Assembly: GCA_023910675.1 (NCBI GenBank)
Contig: JAAVWC010000013.1
Location: 1-64,000, forward strand
DNA length: 64,000 bases
Direction of reading: 5' to 3'
Source: Gemmatimonas sp.
Lineage (GTDB): Bacteria; Gemmatimonadota; Gemmatimonadetes; Gemmatimonadales; Gemmatimonadaceae
This document shows positions 9,101 through 16,991 of the stretch, one piece after another. The position numbers and the translations under genes were made by a program. The notes under the pieces are model-generated. The model worked only from the letters and a program-made list of their open reading frames with translations. It had not been told where the DNA came from and ran no database searches. Positions within the stretch are counted from its first letter, which is position 1. Each line of letters opens with the position of its first letter.

Positions 9101-12099
9101 GTCCCGGATGGCGGTGCGACGGTACGCTCGAATTCGTTCCGGAGGATCCAGACAACTACGATCTGCAGTTGCTTGATCAGGGCTACACGCTGCTCCGACC
9201 GGAAGAACACACCGCCATGGTGCCGCATGATGAGCGCGAACGTCTCGAGAATCTGTTCAAGGGTGACTCCGAGTCCGTGAACACGTTCATCTGTACGCCG
9301 ACGCTCGAACTGGGTGTTGATATTGGGCAGCTCGACAGCATTCTGATGCGCAACGTGCCGCCGCTCCCTGCGAACTACTGGCAGCGGGCCGGGCGCGCAG
9401 GGCGACGCCATCGCATGGCGGTCAATCTCACGTACTGCCGTTCCGTCTCTCATGACCGCGCATACTTCAACGACCCGTTGAAGTTGCTCTCCGGTCGCGT
9501 GGATCCGCCCGCGTTCAACCTTCGGAATTCCTTGATGATCGCCAAGCACGTACATGCGGCGGTCATCACGCGGTTGCACCAGTACGTCAGGGACCGGGCC
9601 CGTCCGGAGGCCGAGCGCCAACATATCGCACGGCTGCTTGACGAGAGCCTGCCGCAGCAGGTGGGTGCTTACCTATTCGAGAATGCCGCGCTGCGCACCT
9701 CGCCATATGACTTCACGCCGTTGGCGACACTGATCGATACCAATCTCGCGGACATCGAATCGTACGTTGCGGATGTGTTCCGTCAGGGGTGGCCAGTCGC
9801 CGATGCCGACGTCACGACGGCAGAGGTATTGGGTGCATGCGTTCGGCGCATGGTGCCGGAACTTGAGGAGACAGTCCAACGAGTACGGCGGCGCCTTCGG
9901 TGGGCGATGGAGCAGATCAAGCGGCTCAATGCCGTTCGGGAACGTGATGGCACCCTCGAGCCGGAGGAGGACTCGCTGTTCCGGCGTTGCGACGCCTTGG
10001 TGAAGCGACTCAAAGGGATCGCGCGCCGCAGCCGCCGAGAGGCCGAAGGGTATGACGACAGTAACACGTTCGGCGTACTGGCAGCCGAAGGTTTTCTGCC
10101 CGGCTACGGCCTCGAGACAGGCTCGGTTCTTGGAACCGCGGAGATCCCCTTCTATCGCACGGGGGCGTTGCAGTTTGCCTTGCCGCGTCCGGCTTCGGTC
10201 GCGCTGCGCGAGTATGTGCCTGGGAACCTCATCTATGCGAACGGGAATCGGTTCGTGGCGCGTCGGTTCCACCGCGATGTCGACGAACAGCGCATCGAGA
10301 TGCCCACCTTCGAGGTCTCCACGGGGCGCCAGGCGGTATTGCCGACGTCGCAGCTCGGCGCGATGACCGGCCTCGATACCACTGTGCTGCAAACCATTGC
10401 CGTATGCGATGTGGACTTGGTCCACCAGTCGCATATCTCGGACGACGAGGAACTTCGCTTCCAGCTTGGCGTGACCATCTTTGGGCTCGAGCTCGGGCAG
10501 CACGGCGGTGGGACGGCTTATCAGTGGGGTACGCAGGCGCTGCATCATCGCCGCGCCGTGCGATTCCGGCAGGTCAACGTCGGTGCAAATGTCGCCATCA
10601 CTCGTTTTCAGCGCTTCGGGTACCCGATCTGCACGGTCTGCGGGCAGAGCGTTTCGCCGCTGTCGTCGGATCGGCAGCGAGAAGATTTCGATACTCAGCA
10701 CAAGGAGCGCTGCGGACGAGCCGCAGCCGCGGTGGGCTTCTACACCGACGTGGCGGCTGACGCACTATCCCTGCCAGCATGCGACGATCACGTTATGGCA
10801 TACAGCGTCACCGAGGCGCTACGCATGGCGGCGACGCAGGTACTGGACATGCATGCGGACGACCTGCAGATCCTGGTCATCGGCCACATAGATCGTGAAC
10901 AGGTCGATGCGTATCTGTGGGATCCGATGCCGGGCGGATCCGGGCTCATTGATCAATTGATCGCCCGATTCCCCGATGTCGTCGACGCAGCGGTGTCGAT
11001 TGTTTCGGATTGCCCCGGCGCATGCGAAAAATCGTGTGTGGATTGCCTGCAGACCTTCCGCAACAGTTTCTATCATAAGCATCTCGACCGACACCTCGTC
11101 CGCGAACGACTGCGGACGTGGGGGCGGGAGATGGGGGTCTCGCATCCGATCATCCCCGTTCAGCAGCAGCTGACGGCAACGCCATCTGAGCTTCCAGTCA
11201 ACGCGGCCGAACGAAAGCTGCAGGCACTCTTGAAGGCTGCTGGATTCCCGGACGGTGCGCGAGGAGAGCAGCTCAAGTTGCACATCTCGCTTGGTACCAC
11301 TACCCCCGACGTCACGTATCGCATGGACTTCCACGGCGCCGACGAAGGTGTGGTGGTGTATCTGGACGGGCTCAGCGCCGGATTGCATGGCAATCCTGCC
11401 ACGGCTGCGCGGGACAAGGAAATCCGTGACTGGCTGCGGAACAACGGATACGAAGTCATCGAGATTTCTGTTGTTGAACTCGAAGATTCCGGGGCCATGC
11501 AGAGGCATTTTCGTCGCCTTGCTGGTTACCTGCGGCGCGATGACGTGCGCAGCTCTGTCATTCGCGATACCGACTGGTTCGCGCGGGCGACGGAAGCACA
11601 ATCGAGTGCCCCTGCGTTTCGCGTGGTGACACCAAGCCCGAGCGAGCGCTACGTTCGCTGCGTGCCCCTCACGACGCTGCAGGCTGCCGCAGGCGCGTTC
11701 GGAGAACCGCAATTTCTCGATGAGATTGAGTCGGGCGAATGGATCGAACTATCCGGGGACTCCACCCTGAAGCCGGGGATGTTCGTGGCGAAGGTGGTCG
11801 GTCGCTCGATGGAGCCGCGGATTCCTGACGGCGCCATGTGCCTGTTCGCCGCGCCGGTCAGCGGTTCGCGGGGCGGACGCATCGTGCTGGCGCAACTTCA
11901 GGATGCAAAGGATCCGGAGACCGGATTCCGCTTCACCGTGAAGAGGTACCGGAGCGAGAAGGAGTCGTCGCCGGATGGTGAATGGCGACACGTGCGCGTC
12001 GTGCTCGAGCCGCTCAATACCGAGTTCGATCCGATTGAGCTCGCCGTTGATGACGAGGGGGCGGTGCAGGTTGTCGCGGAGTTCGTGCGGGTGATCTAG
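6193..12099 (+). CDS. Giant DEAH helicase, DUF1998, with nuclease-like segment and C-terminal LexA-like S24 domain
   Basis: A 1968-residue protein. The superfamily 2 helicase core has Walker A STGTGSGKT at 111-119, DEAH at 269-272 and motif VI QRAGRAGR at 1064-1071. Several Cys pairs lie between about 515 and 1000 and look like zinc-binding inserts. A DUF1998 block follows, with C1607, C1611, C1615 and C1618 and a trailing 'HKHLDRHL' motif. Residues about 1675-1775 ('TPDVTYR', 'VVYLDG', then 'RDKEIRDWLRNNGYEVI') resemble Vsr/DUF559-type nucleases. Residues about 1820-1968 form an S24/LexA-like peptidase: Ala1833-Gly1834, Ser1872 in GRSMEP and Lys1917 in FTVKRY. DUF1998 helicases occur in DISARM, Druantia (DruE) and MrfA repair (family knowledge). 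The start is the ATG with AGGA upstream, 21 bp after darG. The helicase call is firm; the nuclease-like call is tentative. Confidence 0.9.
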   Translation: MALNPIVFTERVVRSFLRYQLTAYPFADDRLLAQMRTLLSLDETRDSPLLRGPYISLSRPFRTGAAVDDLISSGVFHPHMRQRIPGEITHLYGHQEEAVRAIHGRRTTLVSTGTGSGKTECFLYPVVSRCLELRDASEPPGVSAVLVYPMNALAEDQLGRLRGLLAGTGISFGMYVGKTPQYERDVAGVRLPRGASRADYLAALERTRREGRGETVYPAEEVCSREMMRAPGQQPRILLTNVNQLELLLTRQQDVELFAGARLDFLVFDEAHTFSGAQGAETACLIRRLRRFVGRATDATTCIATSATIVDRENPNAARDFAARFFGVEANQVVTVGEAYEASLWSSPRSLPPVPAEDPNVLLDAIVAAVDHPVDPGAAVRAAYTRMAGLELEAGDWSEALHTALGRNELVYRIEEILVAPRALGELPALLEPFAGRMVHEAEILAWLALGAAARRDARPLLRPVVHGFIRGISGAVVSFAEDGNPVLWLAAEDEVHASPPEEPKAHFPVTTCNTCGQHYFIAFLKDFRFSKKNPEGGTATGTEYVWEPLAEAQGGNRVVLVDRVVGAEDDEDALERTAPLYFCRSCGAAHPATGSRCLHCGKSAPLVVLYAVRQKEDNPGYLTSCLSCSTGGRRWGVQYREPARPVRATNVADVHVLAQDIIQQAERKRLLVFCDNRQDAAFQAGWMKDHARRFRLRALMAEALSAGHSSVGDVALYLDDRLERDAALSRALAPEVWEVVRREGSGGRHEQERRKFLRIQVLREVTLSSKQSLGLEPWGRMKVEYEGLDATWPWIQEQSRLLRIPAETLRDGVAVLLDSLRRKRLLFDPERGIFTRYWMEGDQEIQAGYLPVMGAPQGTKLRRDSGDDAKYVVQWLSEKGDTAVRLIARSWGVLASDIENFLESLFKALVDKGLLRPVTLKGSKDRALPGVTGVYQVDADALRMVKSHGVWRCKSCRRRTTRATPKARCPGWRCDGTLEFVPEDPDNYDLQLLDQGYTLLRPEEHTAMVPHDERERLENLFKGDSESVNTFICTPTLELGVDIGQLDSILMRNVPPLPANYWQRAGRAGRRHRMAVNLTYCRSVSHDRAYFNDPLKLLSGRVDPPAFNLRNSLMIAKHVHAAVITRLHQYVRDRARPEAERQHIARLLDESLPQQVGAYLFENAALRTSPYDFTPLATLIDTNLADIESYVADVFRQGWPVADADVTTAEVLGACVRRMVPELEETVQRVRRRLRWAMEQIKRLNAVRERDGTLEPEEDSLFRRCDALVKRLKGIARRSRREAEGYDDSNTFGVLAAEGFLPGYGLETGSVLGTAEIPFYRTGALQFALPRPASVALREYVPGNLIYANGNRFVARRFHRDVDEQRIEMPTFEVSTGRQAVLPTSQLGAMTGLDTTVLQTIAVCDVDLVHQSHISDDEELRFQLGVTIFGLELGQHGGGTAYQWGTQALHHRRAVRFRQVNVGANVAITRFQRFGYPICTVCGQSVSPLSSDRQREDFDTQHKERCGRAAAAVGFYTDVAADALSLPACDDHVMAYSVTEALRMAATQVLDMHADDLQILVIGHIDREQVDAYLWDPMPGGSGLIDQLIARFPDVVDAAVSIVSDCPGACEKSCVDCLQTFRNSFYHKHLDRHLVRERLRTWGREMGVSHPIIPVQQQLTATPSELPVNAAERKLQALLKAAGFPDGARGEQLKLHISLGTTTPDVTYRMDFHGADEGVVVYLDGLSAGLHGNPATAARDKEIRDWLRNNGYEVIEISVVELEDSGAMQRHFRRLAGYLRRDDVRSSVIRDTDWFARATEAQSSAPAFRVVTPSPSERYVRCVPLTTLQAAAGAFGEPQFLDEIESGEWIELSGDSTLKPGMFVAKVVGRSMEPRIPDGAMCLFAAPVSGSRGGRIVLAQLQDAKDPETGFRFTVKRYRSEKESSPDGEWRHVRVVLEPLNTEFDPIELAVDDEGAVQVVAEFVRVI

Positions 12100-12124
12100 T
12101 GCGGGAGAAGGTCGGTTACCCCGC

Positions 12125-12271
12125 GTGAAACGGTGCACTATGGCGATTCCAGTTGCTGATTTCGGCAACCGCCTGTTGGTTGTCGATGAACACCCATGTT
12201 CGCCGGCTGTTATCACGCCTGATGGGACCAAGTTCGAGGGCGCTTCATCGTGCGGGGGAGGTCCGCGATGA
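12125..12271 (+). CDS. Possible small protein after the helicase; a following start is cut by an IS
   Basis: An open frame of 48 codons from GTG 12125, or 43 from ATG 12140, begins just after the helicase stop. I do not recognise the product and see no good ribosome binding site. Its stop overlaps an ATG at 12268 (ATGA) whose frame begins MTDLPSG and then runs into the IS21 end about 20 bp later. The two overlaps suggest the defence operon once continued and that IS21 removed or displaced its next gene. This could equally be non-coding sequence. Confidence 0.3.
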   Translation: MKRCTMAIPVADFGNRLLVVDEHPCSPAVITPDGTKFEGASSCGGGPR

Positions 12272-12299
12272 CCGACTTGCCGTCTGGTGCGCATTTCAC

Positions 12300-12395
12300 C
12301 CAAGTCGATCACACGTTTCGGCGCAAAGCGATCACCGGTTTCGATCCAAAGCGATCAGCCGTTTCGGCTGATGTCGATCACCGGGTGAAGGGCGC
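12300..12395. repeat. IS21 left terminal repeats (three degenerate copies)
   Basis: Three copies of a roughly 23-bp motif with cores GATCACACGTTTCGG, GATCACCGGTTTCGA and GATCAGCCGTTTCGGC, inverted relative to the right-end array. They are probable IstA binding sites. Confidence 0.65.
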
Positions 12396-12405
12396 AGACG
12401 AGGGG

Positions 12406-13155
12406 TTAGTCAGTCGGGGCGTCGGGGGTCGGCAAGCGGCGTGAGGAGCCGCCGGTGAGGGTGAGCCGGTGGGCGTGATGGACCAGCCGGTCGAGGATGG
12501 CGTCTCCAAACGTGGCGTCTCCGATCATCTCGTGCCAGTGATCAACGGGCCGTTGGCTGGTCACGAGCGTGGCGCGGCGACCGACCCGGTCTTCCACCAG
12601 TTCGAGGAGGTCGCGGCGTTCGCGGTCACCGAGCGGGGCGAGCCCCCAGTCGTCGAGGATCAGGAGATCGGTGCGCGCGAGCGTCTGCATCAGCTTCGCG
12701 TAGCTGCCATCGGCGCGGGCGAGGACCAGATCTTCCCCGAGCAGGCGCGGCACGCGCACATAGCGCACGGTGTGGCCCTGGCGACAGGCGCTGTGGCCAA
12801 GCGCACAGGCGAGCCAGGACTTCCCGCTACCGGTCGGGCCCGTGATGAGTAGCGTCTGATGCTGGCGGATCCACTCGCCGCCCGCGAGTTGCAGCACGCG
12901 ACTGCGTTCGAGGCCGCGCTTCGTGCGGAAGTTCACATCTTCGACACAGGCGGCATAGCGCCGCCGCGCGAGTTGGAGCAGCCGCCAGAGGCGCCGATCA
13001 TGGCGCAGCGCCTGCTCGCGTTCGAGGAGCAGCGCGAGCCGCTCCTCAAAGGCGAGGGTGGTGAGATCGGGGATGCCGCGTTGTTCGTCGAGGGCGGTGG
13101 CCATGCCGTACAGCTTGAGCGCATGCAAGGTCGAGAGGGTTTGTTCGAGGAGCAT
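12406..13155 (-). CDS. istB: IstB-type AAA+ ATPase, IS21 helper of transposition
   Basis: A 249-residue protein. IstB is the AAA+ ATPase that assembles on target DNA and stimulates the IstA transposase. Walker A is ITGPTGSGKSW, Walker B is LLILDDWG, and the C-terminal 'LVHHAHRLTLTG' is typical of IstB. The start is the ATG at 13155, seven bases after the istA stop; the frame extends further upstream but only as antisense to istA. It is complete, with no frameshift. Confidence 0.92.
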   Translation of the reverse strand: MLLEQTLSTLHALKLYGMATALDEQRGIPDLTTLAFEERLALLLEREQALRHDRRLWRLLQLARRRYAACVEDVNFRTKRGLERSRVLQLAGGEWIRQHQTLLITGPTGSGKSWLACALGHSACRQGHTVRYVRVPRLLGEDLVLARADGSYAKLMQTLARTDLLILDDWGLAPLGDRERRDLLELVEDRVGRRATLVTSQRPVDHWHEMIGDATFGDAILDRLVHHAHRLTLTGGSSRRLPTPDAPTD

Positions 13156-13162
13156 CAGGGAC

Positions 13163-14764
13163 TCAGCAGAGGGTGAGAGGGGACGCGACCACGGGCAGCG
13201 GCTCGGGGACCGCCTCCGTGCCGGTGGCGGTGGCTTCGTAGTACGCGGCGCCCCGGACATGCGCGTGATGCGCCGGGAGGGGTCGCGTCGGCGTGGCCTC
13301 CTCGAGCGACAGTCGGTCGAGCTGCTGTTCGAGGATCGACTTGACCGAGCGGTAGGCGATGGTCCCGGCGGCATGAGCCCGCGCGCACGCGGCGTTCACG
13401 CGGTCAGCGGGATAGCGCTTGGCGAGCGACAAGAGGCCGAGGCAGGAGCGATAGCCTTGCTCCGGATGTGGACAGCGCGCGAGCAGCGCGTCGACGAAGG
13501 CCGCCGTGGGCGCGCCGATGGAGCGGCCCCACGCGACGAGCCGCGACGGCGACCATTCGAGGTGGCGTTGGTGGGCCTTCGGGCGATGCGTCGCCTCCGT
13601 CGTCATCCGCCCCTTGCGCGCGCTGCGTGCATGCAGCGCGACGCGGCGTCCGCTGTGTAGGATGTCCACGAGCGTGGCGGTGAGGCGGACCGTGACCGTC
13701 TCGCCGACCAGGCGATACGGCACGCTGTAGAGGTGCCCCTCGACCGAGATGTGATAGTCGATGTTCACCTTCGCGGTGCACCACTCCGCGAGCTCGTAGC
13801 GTTCCGCGGGCAGCGGCCGCAATGTCTCGTGTTCCAGGGCGTCGAAGACGCTGCGCCGCGAGCCCGCGAGCTTCTGAAAGGGGCGCTCGTTCACGCGCGC
13901 GCAGCCGAAGGCGAGCGCGTGTTGCAGCTCCGCCAGCGACGTGAAGACATCATGCCGCAGCGGCGCCAGGATCTCGCGCTCGACGATCTGCACCGCGGTG
14001 TCCACCTTCGCCTTATCGCGGGGATGCTTCGCGCGGGCGGGCAGGATCACGGTGCCGTAGTGGCTCGCCAGATCTTGATACGTCGGGTGGATCGTCGGCT
14101 CGTGATAACACGGGCGCGACACCCCAGCCTTGAGATTGTCGGGCACGATAGCCCGCGGCACGCCGCCAAAGGCTTCGAGCATCGCGACGTGCGCGGCGAT
14201 CCAGTCGGCCAGGGTCTGCGAGCACGACGCCATGACAAACAGCAGGTGACTCGCGCCAAGCGCGCCGGCGAAGATCTGCGCGTCGCGCGTGGTGCCCCCC
14301 GACAGATCCTGCACCGGCATGGTCTGGCCGGCATAGTCGACGAACACCTTGTCGCCCGGCACGTGGACCTGCCGGAGCACCGGCTCCACGGTCTCCGCCC
14401 ACGCATGGTAGCGGGCACAGCACTGGGTGTAGCCGTAGCCGGTCGGCTCGTTCGCTTTGTACTCGATCCAGCCCTGCTGGAGCGTCATGCCGGGCCGCTG
14501 CCGCTCGGTGTGCACCAGGGCCCAGTCCGGCTCCGGCCGCAGCACCCGGGCATGCGGCGTCGGCGGATAGAGCCGCGCTGCGAGCACCGCCTCGTCCACC
14601 TCGGGCGGCAGCGGCCACGGGAGCCCCGACGCCGCGAACCGGCCCCGGTACTCGTTGATGGTGCTTTGCGAAACGCCGAGGGCCCGCGCGATCTCGCGCT
14701 GGCGGCCGCCGTGGTCAAACGCGAGGCGAAGTGCCTCCACGACCTGTCGCATCGGGATCCTCAC
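13163..14764 (-). CDS. istA: IstA-type DDE transposase, IS21 family
   Basis: A 533-residue protein. The N terminus has an HTH ('QREIARALGVSQSTINEYRGRF'-like, residues about 22-45). The rve-type catalytic core shows Asp in 'KVFVDYAG', Asp in 'IVPDNLKAG' and Glu in 'KVDTAVQIVERE'. A C-terminal Mu-like beta-barrel region follows ('HISVEGHLYSVPY'). It is intact and followed immediately by istB. A 369-codon open frame on the opposite strand is an antisense artefact of the high GC content. Confidence 0.92.
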   Translation of the reverse strand: MRIPMRQVVEALRLAFDHGGRQREIARALGVSQSTINEYRGRFAASGLPWPLPPEVDEAVLAARLYPPTPHARVLRPEPDWALVHTERQRPGMTLQQGWIEYKANEPTGYGYTQCCARYHAWAETVEPVLRQVHVPGDKVFVDYAGQTMPVQDLSGGTTRDAQIFAGALGASHLLFVMASCSQTLADWIAAHVAMLEAFGGVPRAIVPDNLKAGVSRPCYHEPTIHPTYQDLASHYGTVILPARAKHPRDKAKVDTAVQIVEREILAPLRHDVFTSLAELQHALAFGCARVNERPFQKLAGSRRSVFDALEHETLRPLPAERYELAEWCTAKVNIDYHISVEGHLYSVPYRLVGETVTVRLTATLVDILHSGRRVALHARSARKGRMTTEATHRPKAHQRHLEWSPSRLVAWGRSIGAPTAAFVDALLARCPHPEQGYRSCLGLLSLAKRYPADRVNAACARAHAAGTIAYRSVKSILEQQLDRLSLEEATPTRPLPAHHAHVRGAAYYEATATGTEAVPEPLPVVASPLTLC

Positions 14765-14840
14765 TGCGGGCCCCGCCCCTCCGGCATAGAGTCCGGGGGG
14801 AACGTGCCGCGCGGGTGGTCCCGTCCGCGCCCTCCTGGGT

Positions 14841-14953
14841 GATCGGCATCAGCCGAAACGCCTGATCGGCATCACCGAAACGGGTGATCGACATCGGCCG
14901 AAATGGGTGATCGACATCAACCGAAACGGGTGATCGGCATCAGCCGAAACACG
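14841..14953. repeat. IS21 right terminal repeats (five tandem copies)
   Basis: Five consecutive 22-23 bp units start at 14841, 14864, 14886, 14909 and 14932, each a variant of GATCGRCATCRRCCGAAACG. There are no unique spacers, so this is not a CRISPR array. It marks the transposase-binding end of the element. Confidence 0.8.
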
Positions 14954-15262
14954 CACGCGAGTCCAGCTGGCGCCGCCGCTCGCTCTTCGGATCATGATGC
15001 TCCACCCCATAGCGCGGCATCAGTGGCGCCCCCCGTCGGACGATACGAGGGGGGTCCACTGGGGGACCGAGGCCATGGAGCGGCGCGCGTCATGGCGGTG
15101 TCGAACCGCGAAAGCGAACGGGGCAGATTTGGGCATGGGCTGCACCGTGGCAGACCCTCAGGAGTATTCAACTGTCGGATAATCCCGCACATACACCGAA
15201 GATTCTGGGCCACAGGTATCTACATTTCGGATATTCATGGCCCCCGGGCGAGCTTACCGTCC
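14952..15262. other. Region between IS21 and the XRE gene, no gene recognised
   Basis: A + frame is open from the IS end to TAA 15180-15182, but its composition is not convincingly protein-like. It may be the tail of the gene interrupted by IS21; no homology is recognisable by eye. Confidence 0.3.
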
Positions 15263-15541
15263 ATGGCCCCCGATGACCGCTTCGTTGACGCCCGCCAATC
15301 GCGGGAGTGGGCGTTTACCCAGCGCGTTGCACGCCGACTGCGGCAGCATCGAGCCGGACACGTCGTCCCGGCGCTGGGGCGGCCGCAGACTCAGGTTGAG
15401 GTCGCCGCGCGCCTCGAGCGTCCGCAGAGTTACGTGTCCAATCTGGAGAACGGCATGCGGAAGCTCGACGTGGCCGAAGCGCGGGATGTGGCCAAGGCCT
15501 ACGAGATCGAGCTCGCGGTCCTGCTGGCCGAACCGCGCTGA
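15263..15541 (+). CDS. Small XRE-family HTH transcriptional regulator
   Basis: A 92-residue protein. Residues about 40-90 form a Cro/CI-type helix-turn-helix: the first helix follows 'GRPQTQVEVAARLERP', the recognition helix contains 'SYVSNLENGMRKLD', and the tail is 'AKAYEIELAVLL'. The Q-S-Y-V-S-N-L-E-N pattern is diagnostic. The start is the ATG at 15263; the frame is open upstream but contains IS-adjacent sequence. Solo XRE proteins of this size often regulate TA or restriction genes or act as antitoxins, but no partner lies next to it: the nearest gene is 320 bp away and convergent. Confidence 0.75.
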   Translation: MAPDDRFVDARQSREWAFTQRVARRLRQHRAGHVVPALGRPQTQVEVAARLERPQSYVSNLENGMRKLDVAEARDVAKAYEIELAVLLAEPR

Positions 15542-15863
15542 CGATAGCCCGCACTCACCACCGCGAGGACTCCATGTCGCGTGGGGGTAGCGCGGGCCGT
15601 TGCACAGGTCGGCGCCAGCTGACTGGAATACGCCACCGAGTCTCCGGCAATACCGAGGCGAGCCCGTGATCCGCGCGCAGAGGACAGCGTCAGTGTCGCC
15701 CTGCTGGCACTGCTCTGCTCGGCTGCGCATTGTCAGTAGGGCGTGATGCGTTGCAGAGCTCGACCGAATGGTCGGGTGCTCAACAAAGCCTGTCCTCTGT
15801 GCTGAAGCCCGACAATGCCTATGCACCGCATCGCCCAGTGGCGTCTGTGTCTTCTTCCGCGAA
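15542..15863. other. Intergenic region between convergent genes
   Basis: No convincing coding frame, RNA gene or strong terminator was seen. It lies between the XRE gene (+) and the MazF-like gene (-). Confidence 0.5.
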
Positions 15864-16664
15864 TTACGTCCTAACGAGGCCGCGAGCAGCGAGAGCGTCT
15901 TCAATGCGCTTCATCTCTCTATCACTGACTCGGTGCGGTGTTTCGATCAATGCGCTGAAGGGCTCAAACACGGAGAACACCATGCTCGTAGCCCACACCG
16001 CATCGCCAGGTTTCGCTCCGATGAAGCCTGTCCAGGGGCCGTACGTGGTGACGTCAAATGGTTGCTCGCCGCTGTCGCCGACCACCACGAGCGGAACAAT
16101 CGCTTGACTCCCGGTTTCGCTTGCGTGGTGATGATTGCTGAGGATCACGGCGTACGTACAGCTGTGCGTGTCAGCGGCCTCCTTGGAAAGCTTTACGATC
16201 CAGCCTCGCCGCGAGCGTGGAAAATCCGATGTCGGCCCGCAGTCAGTCCCAATACCTAGCGCCTCGCGCATCGCCCGGCAGAGCGGATCGTACTCATGCT
16301 GAGCCAGTTCTCCAGTCCGATGCGAGAGATCTGGATGGTACGCATACCACAACAGCATCGGGTAAAGATAGAACTGCTCTCCGACCGTAAAGCCATTGGG
16401 GTTCGGTTCGCCGCGGCCCAAAATGGGCACCCGGTGAAGACCCTTTTGCTTGAAGGGCGCAGTCTGTGACGATCCGTAGACGACGGTACCCAGTACGGTC
16501 CACGTCGTCTCGGTGCACAATACTCGCCTGCGCCCCGGCTTGTCGTCGCCCGCCGGGCGCGCATCGGCGGGGAGTATATAGGTGCCGTACGGAAGAATCG
16601 GCGCAGGTTCGGCATTCTCGTCAATACCGGCGTCGTCCTGGTGAGCCGAGGTAGGAGCGTCCAT
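15864..16664 (-). CDS. Unknown protein with a possible MazF/PemK-like region
   Basis: A 266-residue protein if started at ATG 16664; a TTG at 16703 would add 13 residues. I do not recognise the full-length family. The N terminus (about 1-45) is Pro/Ala/Asp-rich and probably disordered. The middle has aromatic runs ('EQFYLYPMLLWYAYHPDL'). Residues about 155-240 read like a MazF/PemK beta-barrel: 'RGWIVKLS', then 'TYAVILSNHHHASETGSQAIVPLVVV' split over two strands, then a short 'MVFSVFEPFSALI'-like stretch. That resemblance is an inference from pattern only. It sits downstream of a terminator, so it probably has its own promoter. Confidence 0.45.
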   Translation of the reverse strand: MDAPTSAHQDDAGIDENAEPAPILPYGTYILPADARPAGDDKPGRRRVLCTETTWTVLGTVVYGSSQTAPFKQKGLHRVPILGRGEPNPNGFTVGEQFYLYPMLLWYAYHPDLSHRTGELAQHEYDPLCRAMREALGIGTDCGPTSDFPRSRRGWIVKLSKEAADTHSCTYAVILSNHHHASETGSQAIVPLVVVGDSGEQPFDVTTYGPWTGFIGAKPGDAVWATSMVFSVFEPFSALIETPHRVSDREMKRIEDALAARGLVRT

Positions 16665-16718
16665 TTCTGTTATGGGGCTGGAGGTCGCATGCAACCTCGT
16701 CAATCAAGTGCTTGGATG

Positions 16719-16756
16719 CAAAAAGGCGGGCCGAAGCAGTAGCTTCGGCCCGCCTT
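16719..16756 (-). terminator. Rho-independent terminator for the 72-residue gene
   Basis: A perfect 15-bp stem (16723-16737 with 16742-16756, arm AAGGCGGGCCGAAGC) has a 4-nt loop. Read on the minus strand it is followed by a run of five Ts. It lies 17 bp after the stop of the small minus-strand gene and insulates the MazF-like gene. Confidence 0.85.
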
Positions 16757-16772
16757 GGCACTGCCGGCGTTC

Positions 16773-16991
16773 TTACCGGATCCCGCGAACCTCTCGCATG
16801 ATGTGACGGCTCGCCTTTGCGCTCATGGCCATCATCGCGCGATAGTCTTCAATCTCTTCCGGGGTCGGAACACCTTCGAGACGATTGATCGGGGGCGCCG
16901 GACGCACAAGCTTCGGCTGCGCCGCATTGATCGCACAATCTTCCCGCACTTCAGCAGTGCGAGGTGCATCGATCATCGCTGGCGGATTCAT
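16773..16991 (-). CDS. Small hypothetical protein (72 aa)
   Basis: No family is recognised. It is charged and proline-rich in the first half and helical in the second half ('PTPEEIEDYRAMMAMSAK'), with a basic end ('SRHIMREVRGIR'). Support for a real gene comes from a good GAGGAG ribosome binding site a few bases before ATG 16991 and a perfect terminator immediately downstream. No membrane segment or signal peptide is visible. Confidence 0.65.
   Translation of the reverse strand: MNPPAMIDAPRTAEVREDCAINAAQPKLVRPAPPINRLEGVPTPEEIEDYRAMMAMSAKASRHIMREVRGIR

Larger units (their letters stand above)
12288..14951 (-). mobile_element. IS21-family insertion sequence (istA/istB, - strand), about 2.66 kb
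   Basis: It contains adjacent istA and istB genes on the minus strand, flanked by clusters of 22-23 bp repeats carrying the core GATCGGCATCAGCCGAAAC. Such multiple terminal repeats are typical of IS21-family ends. The right end finishes in CA at 14951. The left end is less certain and is placed at the TG near 12288. No matching target duplication was found. It separates the DUF1998-helicase operon from the XRE gene. Confidence 0.8.

Noticed and set aside
8479..9624. A 381-codon minus-strand open frame inside the helicase
   Set aside because: It is antisense to conserved helicase motifs and has no recognisable domain.
13733..14842. A 369-codon + strand open frame
   Set aside because: It lies antisense to istA, is rich in Arg/His/Pro without domain patterns, and is explained by GC-rich third positions of istA.
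14841..14953. CRISPR-like array at the IS21 end
   Set aside because: The repeats are contiguous 22-23 bp units with no spacers, inverted copies sit at the other IS end, and no cas genes are present.
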